A stretch of 64,000 nucleotides of DNA from Geobacillus subterraneus (GCF_001618685.1 NZ_CP014342.1:1736001-1800000), one strand, 5' to 3'; counted from the stretch's first letter, positions 9,086 to 18,176 are shown. Numbers and translations: made by a program. The notes: a model not told the origin generated them from the sequence alone.

Positions 9086-9526
9086 TTATTCCTCCCCGAG
9101 CAAAATGGTTTTTACTTTCTCTTGCAGCCGCAAAAACTGTTCAATTTCCTCCGGCGGGACGAGTTCCTGAATGCGTTGGAGCCGCCGGCGCAGCACCGAC
9201 TGCTCGCCGAACGCCAAGGCGACAATTTCTTTCCCTTTTTCCGTCAAGCTCAAAATGACCGCGCGCCGATCTTGTTTCGACGGCTCGCGAACAACAAGGC
9301 CGGCGCTAACGAGCCGGTCAACCGTGCCGCTGACATTGCTGTTGCTTAAGTTCAGCTTTTCCGCCAAATCGTTTAGACGGATATGCTCTTTTTTCAACAA
9401 CGTGTACAGAACCATCAGCTGCACTTCCGTAATCCCGACGCGGGCCGCATCCTCGCGGATCAGGCGATACAGCGCCTTTTGCGCCCGAAAAATGGCGTAC
9501 ATAATGTCTCGGCTCGTTCCTTCCAT
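9086..9526 (-). CDS. MarR family transcriptional regulator
   Basis: A 146-residue winged-helix regulator starting MEGTSRDIMYAIFRAQ. The DNA-binding part is visible as HIRLNDLAEKLNLSNSNVSGTVDRL and the wing DRRAVILSLTEKGKE. The start ATG 9526 follows AAGGGGGTGG; an upstream in-frame ATG would lack a ribosome site. It is the first gene of the efflux operon and most likely represses it, releasing DNA when a drug ligand binds. A 22-bp inverted repeat just after the predicted transcription start is its probable operator. Confidence 0.92.
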   Translation of the reverse strand: MEGTSRDIMYAIFRAQKALYRLIREDAARVGITEVQLMVLYTLLKKEHIRLNDLAEKLNLSNSNVSGTVDRLVSAGLVVREPSKQDRRAVILSLTEKGKEIVALAFGEQSVLRRRLQRIQELVPPEEIEQFLRLQEKVKTILLGEE

Positions 9527-9554
9527 TGATCCACCCCCTTTACTCACCAACCCG

Positions 9555-9619
9555 AATAATTTCAATACGAATTATTTTTACACGAAATATGATTATAGCA
9601 TGGAAATAAGAAAAATCAA
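9555..9619 (-). promoter_or_regulatory. Promoter and MarR operator of the efflux operon
   Basis: On the minus strand, TTGATT (9614-9619), a 16-bp spacer and TATAAT (9592-9597) form a sigma-A promoter. Immediately downstream is an inverted repeat with 7-bp arms, AATAATT (9555-9561) and AATTATT (9570-9576), placed where a bound repressor would block transcription. Confidence 0.6.
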
Positions 9620-9641
9620 CTGTATTGTTTCCTTCGCCTAC

Positions 9642-9679
9642 AAAAATCACCGCCGCCCTGTTGAAACAAGGCGGCGGTG
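9642..9679 (-). terminator. Strong hairpin, second terminator
   Basis: A perfect 10-bp stem CACCGCCGCC / GGCGGCGGTG is followed on the minus strand by ATTTTTG. It lies just past the terminator at 9694-9720 and insulates the efflux operon from upstream transcription. Confidence 0.7.
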
Positions 9680-9693
9680 GATGCCGTATAAAC

Positions 9694-9720
9694 AAAAAAG
9701 GCGCCCGTTTGGACGCCTTC
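9694..9720 (-). terminator. Terminator of the candidate small RNA
   Basis: On the minus strand GGCGTCC-AAAC-GGGCGCC is followed by TTTTTT. Confidence 0.8.
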
Positions 9721-9931
9721 GCCGATTATGTAAGGGATCCGCGCCGCGGTTGCCGTCGGCTGAATGCAGTTTCTCAACCACGCTCTACTAGGTGGGTGTT
9801 CGCAGAAACGTTCCTGCCGTCCTCGCTGACGAATTGGAGGCATGGCATTCCGGTTTCGATATAGAACTCCCTTTTCATTGCCATCGGTTGAAACTTCATT
9901 CTACAACGCACAACGCAGCAGCGGATTGGTG
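9697..9931 (-). ncRNA. Candidate structured small RNA (about 235 nt, 6S-like?)
   Basis: No convincing protein is encoded in this gap. On the minus strand it starts about 7 bases after a TTGCCA-17-TATGAT promoter and ends in a canonical terminator. The RNA ends pair: AUCCGC and GCUGC-GUUG near the 5' end match CAAC-GCGGC-GCGGAU near the 3' end. Inside, GAAUG/CAUUC, GUUUC/GAAAC and AACC/GGUU extend the rod. Further hairpins AUGGCA/UGCCAU and GCAGGAAC/GUUUCUGC sit in the centre. Length, end-to-end rod and central open region recall 6S RNA, but I cannot confirm the family. It is not the tail of the carboxylase operon because it has its own promoter. Confidence 0.65.
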
Positions 9932-9937
9932 ATTATT

Positions 9938-9966
9938 ATCATACACGATCCTTAGTTGTTTGGCAA
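9938..9966 (-). promoter_or_regulatory. Sigma-A promoter of the candidate small RNA
   Basis: TTGCCA (minus strand, 9961-9966) and TATGAT (9938-9943) are separated by exactly 17 bp. No open reading frame with a ribosome site follows. Confidence 0.7.
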
Positions 9967-9988
9967 GGGGGACAACCATCCATTTTTT

Positions 9989-11548
9989 TCAAACCGGATA
10001 CACCCCATGCTTCCGTTCGGAAAAGGCCATGTATTTGGACGTATACGCGGCAAATCGGCGGATGAGCTCGCCGCGCAGCTCGTTCGGTGCAACGATCCCG
10101 TCGATGACAAGCTCGGAGGCGAGACGGTAAATGTCGATGTCGCGCCGATATTCTTCCCGCTTTTGCTCAACAAACGCCGGCCGCTCTTCCGGCGGCAGTT
10201 CGGCAATTTTGTTCGCATAGACGGCGTTAACAGCCGCCTCCGGTCCCATCACCGCGATTTGGGCGTTCGGAAACGCAAGGCAGCAATCCGGTTCAAACGC
10301 CGGTCCGGCCATCGCGTAAAGCCCGGCGCCGTATGCTTTGCGGACGATGATCGAAATTTTTGGCACTGTCGCTTCCGACATCGCCGCAATCATTTTCGCC
10401 CCGTGGCGGATGATGCCGGCTCGCTCGACTTTCGTACCGATCATAAAGCCCGGGATGTCAGCCAAAAACAACAGCGGAATATGGAACGCATCGCAAAGGG
10501 TAATAAACTTTGCCGCTTTATCAGCTGAATCATGGAACAGCACCCCGCCTTTGACGCGCGGCTGATTGGCGATAATGCCAATCGGCTGGCCGCCAAGACG
10601 CGCCAAGCCGGTGATGATTTCCGGCGCAAACAGCTTTTTCACTTCGCAAAACGATCCTTCGTCAATGATCCGCTCAATTAAATCATACATATTAAACGGC
10701 GCGTTTTGGTTCGCCGGCAAAATGTCTTCAATCGTTTTGTCGAACGATTTCGGCGGCTTCGCTTCTGCAACCGGCGGTTTTTCGCTATAGTTGGACGGAA
10801 AATATGACAAATAACGGCGCGCATAAGCGATCGCCTCTTCTTCCGTTTTCACAAGCACATCGCCGCACCCCGAAACAGTGCAGTGCATGCGGGCGCCGCC
10901 CATTTCTTCAAGCGTTACTTTTTCACCGATAACCATTTCTGCCATGCGCGGCGAGCCTAAATACATTGACGCATTGCCTTCCACCATAATGACGATATCG
11001 CAAAACGCCGGAATATAGGCGCCGCCGGCCGCCGACGGACCAAAGAGCAAGCACACTTGCGGCACTTTCCCCGACAGTTTCACTTCATTGTAAAAAATGC
11101 GCCCCGCCCCGCGCCGGCCGGGAAACATTTCGATTTGATCGGTAATGCGGGCGCCGGCCGAATCAACTAAGTAAATGAGCGGACAGCGCAGCTTTTCCGC
11201 CGTCTCTTGGATGCGGATGATTTTTTCGACCGTGCGCGCCCCCCAAGAACCGGCTTTGACGGTCGAGTCGTTCGCCATCACACAGACAGTCCGGCCGTTG
11301 ATTTTGCCGATGCCGGTCACAACCCCATCCGCCGGCAGCCCGTCAGCCAGGCAGTTGGCAAACAGCCCGTCTTCCACTTCCAAGCCGTCATCCAGCAATA
11401 AGTTCAGCCGGTCGCGGACAAACAGCTTTCCTTGGGCGGCGTTTTTCTCATGATATTTCGGCGCCCCGCCTTTTTTGATGTCGGCCGCCCGTTTCTCCAG
11501 CTCTGCAGCCAGCGCAGCACGTTCCCTAGCCGTTTCCTTCATCCCCAT
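9989..11548 (-). CDS. yngE: Acyl-CoA carboxylase, carboxyltransferase subunit (YngE)
   Basis: A 519-residue biotin-dependent carboxyltransferase with the N- and C-terminal crotonase-like halves (acyl-CoA site GAGRIFYNEVKLSG, then the carboxybiotin half with DIPGFMIGTKVERAGIIRHGAK). It moves CO2 from biotin to an acyl-CoA. In this cluster the expected substrate is 3-methylcrotonyl-CoA in leucine breakdown, although B. subtilis YngE is often labelled propionyl-CoA carboxylase. It is the last gene of the operon and is separated from yngF by an unusual 289-bp gap. The start is ATG with an AAGGAGGGG site. Confidence 0.92.
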   Translation of the reverse strand: MGMKETARERAALAAELEKRAADIKKGGAPKYHEKNAAQGKLFVRDRLNLLLDDGLEVEDGLFANCLADGLPADGVVTGIGKINGRTVCVMANDSTVKAGSWGARTVEKIIRIQETAEKLRCPLIYLVDSAGARITDQIEMFPGRRGAGRIFYNEVKLSGKVPQVCLLFGPSAAGGAYIPAFCDIVIMVEGNASMYLGSPRMAEMVIGEKVTLEEMGGARMHCTVSGCGDVLVKTEEEAIAYARRYLSYFPSNYSEKPPVAEAKPPKSFDKTIEDILPANQNAPFNMYDLIERIIDEGSFCEVKKLFAPEIITGLARLGGQPIGIIANQPRVKGGVLFHDSADKAAKFITLCDAFHIPLLFLADIPGFMIGTKVERAGIIRHGAKMIAAMSEATVPKISIIVRKAYGAGLYAMAGPAFEPDCCLAFPNAQIAVMGPEAAVNAVYANKIAELPPEERPAFVEQKREEYRRDIDIYRLASELVIDGIVAPNELRGELIRRFAAYTSKYMAFSERKHGVYPV

Positions 11549-11837
11549 GTCGTCCCCTCCTTGCTTCGTTTACGCCGCCCGTTTCGCAGGCGGCATGTTG
11601 ATCCGTTGAATGTCATGCCCGCCAACACCGTTCAATGGCATGACACACCGCGGCCAGCCACTTTGAGGCAGCACTTTGACAGCAAGTTCCCCATGCGCGC
11701 TCCGCAAGCAGCCCGCCCCGGCGCAGCACGTTTGGCCGCGCCGTTTTGGACGGCGGCATTGAAGCGCCTGCGGTCGTTTGTTTAGAAACGTGCCAACGAC
11801 CGTTCCCGATGCTTTTGGCCGGCCGCGTTGAAGCGCC
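11549..11837. repeat. Intergenic gap built of imperfect short repeats
   Basis: This gap inside the yng operon has no supportable gene. It holds a duplicated module on the minus strand (AGGCGCTTCAAYGC followed by a GCCGKCCAAAA-like tail, starting near 11836 and 11771), an inverted repeat CGGTCGTT/AACGACCG about 11773-11804, and a second duplicated module CATGMCATTSAACGG around 11611-11645. Confidence 0.5.
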
Positions 11838-12620
11838 TTACTCCCCTTTGTATACCGGTTTCCGTCTTTCTTTAAACGCCTGCAAGCCTTCCAACCGGTC
11901 TTTTGTCGGAATCGTCGCCTCATAGGCGAGCTGCTCGATCGCCAGGCCGGTCTCTAGGTCGACGTTAAACACACTTTGCACCGCCCGTTTCGCCTGGCGG
12001 ACGGCAATCGGCGCGTTTTCGGCGATTTGCCGGGCCAATTCAAGCGCCCGCCCCATCAGTTCAGCGCGCGGCACGGCGTATTCGACGAGGCCGATTCGCT
12101 CCGCTTCCTTGGCCGTGATCCGTTTGGCGGCAAAAATCAGCTCTTTCGCTTTTCCGATGCCGACAAGGCGCGGCAACCGTTGGGTACCGCCCGCTCCCGG
12201 AATGATGCCAAGCGACGTTTCCGTCAACCCAAGCTGGATGTCATCAGCAGCGAAACGAATGTCGCACGCCAAAGCGAGCTCGAGCCCGCCGCCAAACGCC
12301 GAGCCGTTTAACGCGGCGATAACCGGCTGCGGCACTTTCTCCACCTCGTTGATCGTTTTGCTGATCAAGGCGACCGCCTGCCGCACTTCCGTTTCATTCA
12401 TTCCCGCCCGCTCCTTCAAATCGGCGCCGGCGCAAAACACTTTTTCTCCCGCCCCGGTCAAAATCACAACACGTACATCTTTTCGAAACTTGATCTCTTG
12501 CAAAAGGCTGCCAAGCTCTAGGAGAAGCGCTCTGGAAAGCGCATTGGCCGCCTCCGGGCGGTTTAACGTCACGATGGCAATGCCATTTTCTTGCATTTCA
12601 AACGATACGAGCGTCCCCAC
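11838..12620 (-). CDS. yngF: Enoyl-CoA hydratase/methylglutaconyl-CoA hydratase (YngF)
   Basis: A 260-residue crotonase-fold hydratase. The oxyanion-hole segments are FCAGADLKERAGM and the AFGGGLELALACDIR / IPGAGGTQRLPRLVG blocks, with the acidic residues expected for hydration. In the leucine route it would hydrate 3-methylglutaconyl-CoA to HMG-CoA, the substrate of the preceding lyase. The start is GTG 12620 after AAGGAGG, overlapping the end of yngG by 23 bp, which implies coupled translation. The direct substrate is inferred from the neighbours. Confidence 0.9.
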   Translation of the reverse strand: MGTLVSFEMQENGIAIVTLNRPEAANALSRALLLELGSLLQEIKFRKDVRVVILTGAGEKVFCAGADLKERAGMNETEVRQAVALISKTINEVEKVPQPVIAALNGSAFGGGLELALACDIRFAADDIQLGLTETSLGIIPGAGGTQRLPRLVGIGKAKELIFAAKRITAKEAERIGLVEYAVPRAELMGRALELARQIAENAPIAVRQAKRAVQSVFNVDLETGLAIEQLAYEATIPTKDRLEGLQAFKERRKPVYKGE

Positions 12621-13548
12621 TTTTCTCTTCCTCCTTGAATGAATTTGCTGATGATGAAATCGTTTGTAAATAGCGGCTTGGGAGCGGGCGGCCGATTTTG
12701 TCGCGAATAAACAAGGCCGCTTTCGTCAGTTGCTCCACATTAATGCCGGTGTCAATTCCCATGCCGTGCAGCATGTACACTAAATCATCGGTGGCAACGT
12801 TTCCTGATGCTCCCGGAGCGTACGGGCAGCCGCCGAGGCCGCCAAGCGAGCTGTCAAACGTTGTGATCCCCATCTCCATCGAGACTACAATATTGGCGAG
12901 CGCTGTCCCTCTTGTATCGTGAAAATGCATGGCGATCCGCTCGGCTGGAAAACGGCGGAGCACCTCGGCAAGCACGTCCTCGACTTGTTTTGGCGTCGCC
13001 ACGCCGATCGTATCGCCAAGCGACAGCTCATCAATCCCCATCGTAAACAGCCGGTCAGCGACCGTGAGCACTTGATCGACGGCAACTTCCCCTTCGTACG
13101 GACAGCCAAACACCGTCGAGACGTAGCCGCGCACTGTTTTTCCTTCTTGCTTGGCCGCTTTCACGACTCCTTCCAACACCGGAAACGTAGCGGCGATTGT
13201 TTTGTTAATGTTTTTTTGGTTATGCGTTTCGCTTGCTGACATGAAGACGCCGACTTCATCGACCCCGGCGCTAATCGCCCGCTCAAGCCCCTTCTCATTC
13301 GGGACGAGCGCGGCATACGCGACGCCGTCCTTGCGGCGGATGCCGGCTGCGACTTCGGCGGCATCAGCCAGCTGCGGAATCCATTTTGGATGGACAAATG
13401 ACGTCACTTCGATATACGACAACCCGGTTTCCGACAATAAATTGATCCAGGCGATTTTGTCAGCCGTCGCGACCGGCGCCGCTTCGTTTTGCAAGCCGTC
13501 GCGCGGACCGACTTCTTTAATCGTCACCTTCGTCGGCCATCGGCCCAT
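12598..13548 (-). CDS. yngG: Hydroxymethylglutaryl-CoA lyase (YngG)
   Basis: A 316-residue TIM-barrel lyase of the HMGL-like family. The signature SLGGLGGCPYAPGASGN carries the catalytic Cys, and metal ligands are visible in GPRDGLQNE and HFHDTRGTALANI. It cleaves HMG-CoA to acetyl-CoA and acetoacetate, the last step of leucine catabolism. The gene sits between the biotin carrier and yngF; its 3' end overlaps yngF. The C-terminal tail (NSFKEEEKSGDARIV) is charged and probably disordered. Confidence 0.95.
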   Translation of the reverse strand: MGRWPTKVTIKEVGPRDGLQNEAAPVATADKIAWINLLSETGLSYIEVTSFVHPKWIPQLADAAEVAAGIRRKDGVAYAALVPNEKGLERAISAGVDEVGVFMSASETHNQKNINKTIAATFPVLEGVVKAAKQEGKTVRGYVSTVFGCPYEGEVAVDQVLTVADRLFTMGIDELSLGDTIGVATPKQVEDVLAEVLRRFPAERIAMHFHDTRGTALANIVVSMEMGITTFDSSLGGLGGCPYAPGASGNVATDDLVYMLHGMGIDTGINVEQLTKAALFIRDKIGRPLPSRYLQTISSSANSFKEEEKSGDARIV

Positions 13549-13652
13549 GTCCGCTCCCCCTTTTCGCTTTGTCCCCCGTCCCCTTGCCTTTTGCCATACC
13601 GAACGGCAAATTCCCCCCTATTGTTAGCGGAACGGTTCGCGCGCCTGTTTCC

Positions 13653-13865
13653 TTACTCAATCTCAACGAGTACGTCGCCCTCGTTGACGAAATCCCCTTC
13701 TTGCACATGAATGTGCTTTACTGTGCCGGACGTCTCGGCAGCGACGGGAATTTCCATTTTCATAGATTCTAAAATAATGACATCTTGCCCTTCTTCGACG
13801 CGGTCGCCGACGGCGACGACAATTTTCCATACACTTCCGGCCATGGTGGCAGTGACTTGGTTCAT
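13653..13865 (-). CDS. yngHB: Biotin carboxyl carrier protein (YngHB)
   Basis: A 70-residue biotinyl domain with the biotin attachment motif ESMKMEIP (Lys36). It shuttles carboxybiotin between the biotin carboxylase (next upstream) and the carboxyltransferase YngE. The protein is just the single hammerhead domain, as in B. subtilis YngHB. It starts at ATG 13865, MNQVTATMAGSVW. It lies 22 bp after the carboxylase gene. Biotin for it would come from BioB, encoded about 25 kb away. Confidence 0.93.
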   Translation of the reverse strand: MNQVTATMAGSVWKIVVAVGDRVEEGQDVIILESMKMEIPVAAETSGTVKHIHVQEGDFVNEGDVLVEIE

Positions 13866-13887
13866 CGTTTCTTCCTCCGTTTCTGCT

Positions 13888-15240
13888 TCATTTTGTTTTC
13901 GTTGGCTGCCAATAGTTTGAAAGAAAATCGGTCGTCGTTTCCCCGGCACGGAACGCCGGATGGGACAATACCGCTTTAAGCAGCGGGATGTTCGTTTTAA
14001 TTCCTTCAACGCGATAGTCCCGAAGCGCCTCGAGCAAGCGTTCAATCGCCGATGTCCGATCCGGGCCTTTGGCGATCAATTTGGCGATCATCGGGTCATA
14101 AAACGGCGTAATGGTGATCCCGCTTTGGACCGCCGTTTCATGACGAATTCCTCCCCTTTGAGGAACGGAAAAGACGGCAATGCGGCCGGGCGACGGGTAA
14201 AACGTGTTTGGGTCTTCGGCATAAATGCGCACTTCAATGGCATGCCCATCGCGGCGAATGTCTTCCTGCTTATAGCGGAGCGGCTCGCCGGCGGCGATGC
14301 GCAGCTGCTCTTCAACGATGTCAATGCCGGTAATTTCTTCGGTCACCGGATGTTCGACTTGGAGCCGAGTGTTCATTTCAAGAAAATAAAAGTTTTTTTG
14401 TTCGTCGACCAAAAACTCAATCGTGCCGGCGTTCGCATAACCGATATAACGTGCTGCCCGCACGGCAGCTTCGCCCATCTTCCGCCGCGTTTCTTCATCT
14501 AAAAACGGCGACGGCGCTTCCTCCACCACTTTTTGATGGCGACGCTGGATCGAGCACTCGCGCTCCCATAAGTAGACGCAGTTGCCGCGCCCATCGGCGA
14601 GCAGCTGAATTTCAATATGGCGCGGACGTTCAATATATTTTTCAATATACATCGTCCCGTCGCCGAAAAACGAAGCGGCCCGTTTTTGGCTGCCTTCAAA
14701 CGCCTGGCGCAGCTCCGCTTCATCGCGGGCGATGTGCATGCCGATGCCGCCGCCGCCTGATGATGCCTTCAGCATGACCGGATAGCCGATCGAAGCCGCG
14801 GCTGCCGCCGCTTCATCTGGACTGTCTAACGCAAAGGAGACGCCTGGGACGATCGGGACGCCGGCTTTTTCCATCGTCCGCCGCGCTTCGATTTTGCTGC
14901 CCATCGCGGCAATGACATCCGCCTTCGGACCGATAAAGACGATTCCTTCCTCCTCACAGCGGCGGGCGAACGCCGGGTTTTCCGAAAGCAGCCCGTAGCC
15001 GGGATGGATCGCTTCCGCTTTCGCAACCTTGGCGACTTCGATCATTTTTTCGATATTTAAGTAGCTTTCCGCCACGCGCGGCTTGCCGATCAAATACGCC
15101 TCATCAGCGAGCTGGACGTGAAGCGAGTCAGCGTCCGCTTCCGAGTAGACGGCGACCGTTCGGATGCCGAACTTTTGGCACGTGCGGATGACGCGGACGG
15201 CGATTTCGCCGCGGTTGGCAATCAACACTTTCGTAAACAT
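13888..15240 (-). CDS. yngH: Biotin carboxylase subunit (YngH/AccC-like)
   Basis: A 450-residue ATP-grasp carboxylase. The N-terminal domain starts MFTKVLIANRGEIAVRVIR, the ATP-binding loop is KASSGGGGIGMH, and the catalytic region EMNTRLQVEHPVTE is intact. It carboxylates biotin on YngHB using ATP and bicarbonate. The start ATG 15240 follows GAAAGGGTGAGAGG; the longer in-frame upstream extension lacks family similarity. As a second AccC it is dedicated to the acyl-CoA operon rather than to fatty-acid synthesis. Confidence 0.94.
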   Translation of the reverse strand: MFTKVLIANRGEIAVRVIRTCQKFGIRTVAVYSEADADSLHVQLADEAYLIGKPRVAESYLNIEKMIEVAKVAKAEAIHPGYGLLSENPAFARRCEEEGIVFIGPKADVIAAMGSKIEARRTMEKAGVPIVPGVSFALDSPDEAAAAAASIGYPVMLKASSGGGGIGMHIARDEAELRQAFEGSQKRAASFFGDGTMYIEKYIERPRHIEIQLLADGRGNCVYLWERECSIQRRHQKVVEEAPSPFLDEETRRKMGEAAVRAARYIGYANAGTIEFLVDEQKNFYFLEMNTRLQVEHPVTEEITGIDIVEEQLRIAAGEPLRYKQEDIRRDGHAIEVRIYAEDPNTFYPSPGRIAVFSVPQRGGIRHETAVQSGITITPFYDPMIAKLIAKGPDRTSAIERLLEALRDYRVEGIKTNIPLLKAVLSHPAFRAGETTTDFLSNYWQPTKTK

Positions 15241-15303
15241 CCTCTCACCCTTTCGCAAAAACTGAGAATGCCGCCGGGCGGATGAACCGCCCGGCACGGC
15301 CGT

Positions 15304-16938
15304 TTAAGTCGTTAAGCCGAGGCGCTGTTTCGCCATTTCCCGCAGCTTAAATTTTTGAATTTTCCCGGACGCCGTCATCGGGTACGAATCGGTAAACTCG
15401 ATGTAGCGCGGGATTTTATGGCGGGAAATGTTGCCGCGGCAAAACTCGCGAATTTCCTCAGCGGTCGCCGTTTCGCCGTCCTTTAAGATGATCCACGCCA
15501 TCACTTCTTCCCCGTACGTTTCATCCGGCACGCCGACGACTTGAACGTCCAAAATTTTCGGATGTTTGTATAAAAACTCCTCGATTTCGCGCGGATAAAT
15601 GTTTTCGCCGCCGCGGATAATCATATCTTTCAGCCGGCCGGTGATGCGGCAGTAACCGTTTTCATCCATCGTCGCCAAATCGCCGGTATGCAGCCAGCCG
15701 TCTTGGTCGATCGCTTCGTTGGTCGCTTCCGGGTTGTTGTAGTACCCTTTCATCACATGGTAGCCGCGCGTGCACAGCTCCCCTTGCACGCCGCGCGGCA
15801 CTTCGTTGCTCGTGCCCGGCTCAACGATTTTCACTTCCACACCCGGCAGCGCGCGGCCGACCGTTTCGACGCGCAGCTCAAGCGGGTCGTCGGTGCGCGT
15901 CTGGGTGATGACCGGGGACGATTCGGTCTGGCCGTAGGCGATCGTAATATCGGTCATGCCCATTTTGTTAATGACCGCTTTCATCACTTCGACCGGGCAA
16001 GGGGAGCCGGCCATAATGCCGGTGCGCAGCGACGACAAATCGTATTTGTCGAAATCCGGGTCGTTCAGTTCGGCGATAAACATCGTCGGCACGCCGTGCA
16101 GCGCCGTGCACCGTTCCGCCGCCACCGTCTCGAGCACCCGCTTCGGATGAAACTCAACAACCGGCACCATCGTCGCCCCGACAGTGACGCACGCGAGGGT
16201 GCTCATGACGCAGCCAAAGCAATGGAAAAACGGCACCGGAATGCAAAGACGGTCACCTTCGCCAAGCTTCATGCATTGCGCCACTTGGTGGGCATTGTTA
16301 ATGATGTTATAATGCGTCAACATGACCCCTTTCGGGAATCCGGTCGTCCCTGATGTGTATTGCATGTTGATCACATCGTGCGGATCAAGGCGCTCTAACC
16401 GTTCATCGAGCTCTTCTTCCGTCACCTCATGCGCCATCGTCAAGATGTCATTCCATGTAAACATGCCCGGATAGCGCCGATCGCCGAGCAAAACGACGTT
16501 TTTCAGCTTCGGCAGCCGCTTGGACTGCAGGTTCCCCGGTTCGGCCGTGCGCAACTCTGGGACAACGTTGTACAAAATGTCGATGTACGAAGAATCGCGG
16601 TATTGTTCGATCAAAAAGAGCGTCGTTGAATCGGACTGCTTCAGCAAATACTCAAGCTCGGCCGCTTGGTAGTTTGTATTGACCGTAACAAGCACTGCGC
16701 CCATTTTCCCGGTCGCAAACTGGCAGGTGATCCATTCCGGGACGTTTGTCGCCCAAATGGCGACATGTTCCCCTTTTTCAATGCCAAGCCGCATCAAACC
16801 GCGCGCGACAAGGCGGCAATAATCATTAAACTGCCGGTACGTCAGGCGCAAGTTGCGGTCGGCATACACGACCGCCTCATGATCCGGGTATTGCCTGGCG
16901 CGCTCCTCTAACAATTTCCCCACAGTCACCGCTAACAT
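15304..16938 (-). CDS. yngI: Acyl-CoA synthetase (YngI)
   Basis: A 544-residue AMP-binding (ANL superfamily) ligase. The phosphate-binding loop is [16 protein letters not shown], the adenine/hinge region [16 protein letters not shown], and the C-terminal catalytic Lys lies in [13 protein letters not shown]. It activates a carboxylic acid to its CoA thioester with ATP. Genomic context suggests isovalerate or a related branched or medium-chain acid as substrate, feeding the dehydrogenase encoded just upstream. The start is ATG with GGGGAGGAGA. The 59-bp gap from yngJ is consistent with one operon. Confidence 0.92.
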   Translation of the reverse strand: MLAVTVGKLLEERARQYPDHEAVVYADRNLRLTYRQFNDYCRLVARGLMRLGIEKGEHVAIWATNVPEWITCQFATGKMGAVLVTVNTNYQAAELEYLLKQSDSTTLFLIEQYRDSSYIDILYNVVPELRTAEPGNLQSKRLPKLKNVVLLGDRRYPGMFTWNDILTMAHEVTEEELDERLERLDPHDVINMQYTSGTTGFPKGVMLTHYNIINNAHQVAQCMKLGEGDRLCIPVPFFHCFGCVMSTLACVTVGATMVPVVEFHPKRVLETVAAERCTALHGVPTMFIAELNDPDFDKYDLSSLRTGIMAGSPCPVEVMKAVINKMGMTDITIAYGQTESSPVITQTRTDDPLELRVETVGRALPGVEVKIVEPGTSNEVPRGVQGELCTRGYHVMKGYYNNPEATNEAIDQDGWLHTGDLATMDENGYCRITGRLKDMIIRGGENIYPREIEEFLYKHPKILDVQVVGVPDETYGEEVMAWIILKDGETATAEEIREFCRGNISRHKIPRYIEFTDSYPMTASGKIQKFKLREMAKQRLGLTT

Positions 16939-16997
16939 CGACCGTCTCCTCCCCTTTGTCCGAATTCACTGTTATGGATATGCGCATCGTTCCGCTT

Positions 16998-18140
16998 TTA
17001 GCATCCGAGTTGGCGGGCGATGACGAGACGCTGGATTTCCGATGTGCCTTCGCCGATTTCCATGAGCTTGATATCCCGCAAGTGGCGTTCGACGCCGTAT
17101 TCTTTCATATAGCCATAGCCGCCGTGAATTTGGATCGCCTGATTGCAGACGCGGAACCCCATTTCCGACGCAAACAGCTTGGCGAACGATGCTTCTTTGG
17201 TAAACGGTTTCCCTTGGTCTTTCAACCAAGCCGCCTTGTACACCATATTGCGGGCAAGCTCAATTTCCATCGCCATGTCAGCGAGCTTAAACTGGATCGC
17301 TTGAAACTTGGAAATCGGCTGGCCAAACTGAACGCGTTCTTTCGCGTATTGAAGCGCTTTCTCAAACGCCGCTTGCGCGATGCCGACGGCCAAAGCGGCG
17401 ATCGAGATGCGCCCGCCATCAAGCGTGTACAAAAACTGCTTAAACCCTTTTTGCGGATCGCCCAACACGTTTTCTTTCGGCACGCGGACGTTCTCAAAAA
17501 CAAGCTCACACGTATTGGAGGCGCGGACACCCATTTTGTCGTAATTCGAACGGATTGTAAATCCTGGGGAGTCGGTTGGTACGATGAGAGCGGTGATGAT
17601 GTTTTTGCCGCGCGCGTCTTTGCCCGTGACGGCGGTAACGATCACTTGCCGCGCGTATTGGGCGTTCGTAATCCAGCATTTTTCGCCGTTGATGACATAT
17701 TCATCGCCGTCAAGCACCGCGGTCGTGCGCGTGCCGCCGGCGTCCGACCCGGCGTTCGGTTCAGTGAGCCCGAAGGCGCCAAGCGTTTCCCCCTTTGCCA
17801 TCGGCACAAGCCACGTTTGTTTTTGTTCTTCCGTCCCGAAGTAATAAATCGGGCTCGCCCCGAGCGAAACGGCAGCCGCGTAGCTTAACCCGGTGCCGCC
17901 GCAGGCGCGGCCGATTTCCTCAACGGCAATGGCGTATGAAATCGTATCGCCCCCGGCGCCGCCATACTGCTCCGGAAACGGCAAGCCCAACAGCCCCAGC
18001 TCGCCCATTTTGCGGAACACTTCACGCGGAAAATGCGCCTCTTCATCCCATTTCGCCGCGTATGGGGCAATTTCCTTCTCCGCAAAGTCACGAACCATCT
18101 CTTTAATCATTTGTTGTTCTTTCGTCAACGAAAAATCCAT
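16998..18140 (-). CDS. yngJ: Acyl-CoA dehydrogenase (YngJ)
   Basis: A 380-residue FAD enzyme of the acyl-CoA dehydrogenase family, starting MDFSLTKEQQMIKEMV. Visible motifs are FGLTEPNAGSDAGG (FAD/substrate), QIHGGYGYMKEYGVER and EIGEGTSEIQRLVIARQL. The Glu in EGT is the usual catalytic base position of short- and medium-chain enzymes, whereas mammalian isovaleryl-CoA dehydrogenase has Ala there, so the exact substrate is open. ATG 18140 is preferred because an upstream ATG lies inside the ribosome site GGGAGAGGGAG. It is the first gene of the acyl-CoA operon. Confidence 0.93.
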   Translation of the reverse strand: MDFSLTKEQQMIKEMVRDFAEKEIAPYAAKWDEEAHFPREVFRKMGELGLLGLPFPEQYGGAGGDTISYAIAVEEIGRACGGTGLSYAAAVSLGASPIYYFGTEEQKQTWLVPMAKGETLGAFGLTEPNAGSDAGGTRTTAVLDGDEYVINGEKCWITNAQYARQVIVTAVTGKDARGKNIITALIVPTDSPGFTIRSNYDKMGVRASNTCELVFENVRVPKENVLGDPQKGFKQFLYTLDGGRISIAALAVGIAQAAFEKALQYAKERVQFGQPISKFQAIQFKLADMAMEIELARNMVYKAAWLKDQGKPFTKEASFAKLFASEMGFRVCNQAIQIHGGYGYMKEYGVERHLRDIKLMEIGEGTSEIQRLVIARQLGC

Positions 18141-18176
18141 CTTCTCCCTCTCCCCCATTTGAAAAATGACTATATG

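Noticed and set aside
9723..9843. Short minus-strand protein within the small-RNA gap
   Set aside because: No ribosome site, odd composition, and the region is better explained by RNA helices and a terminator.
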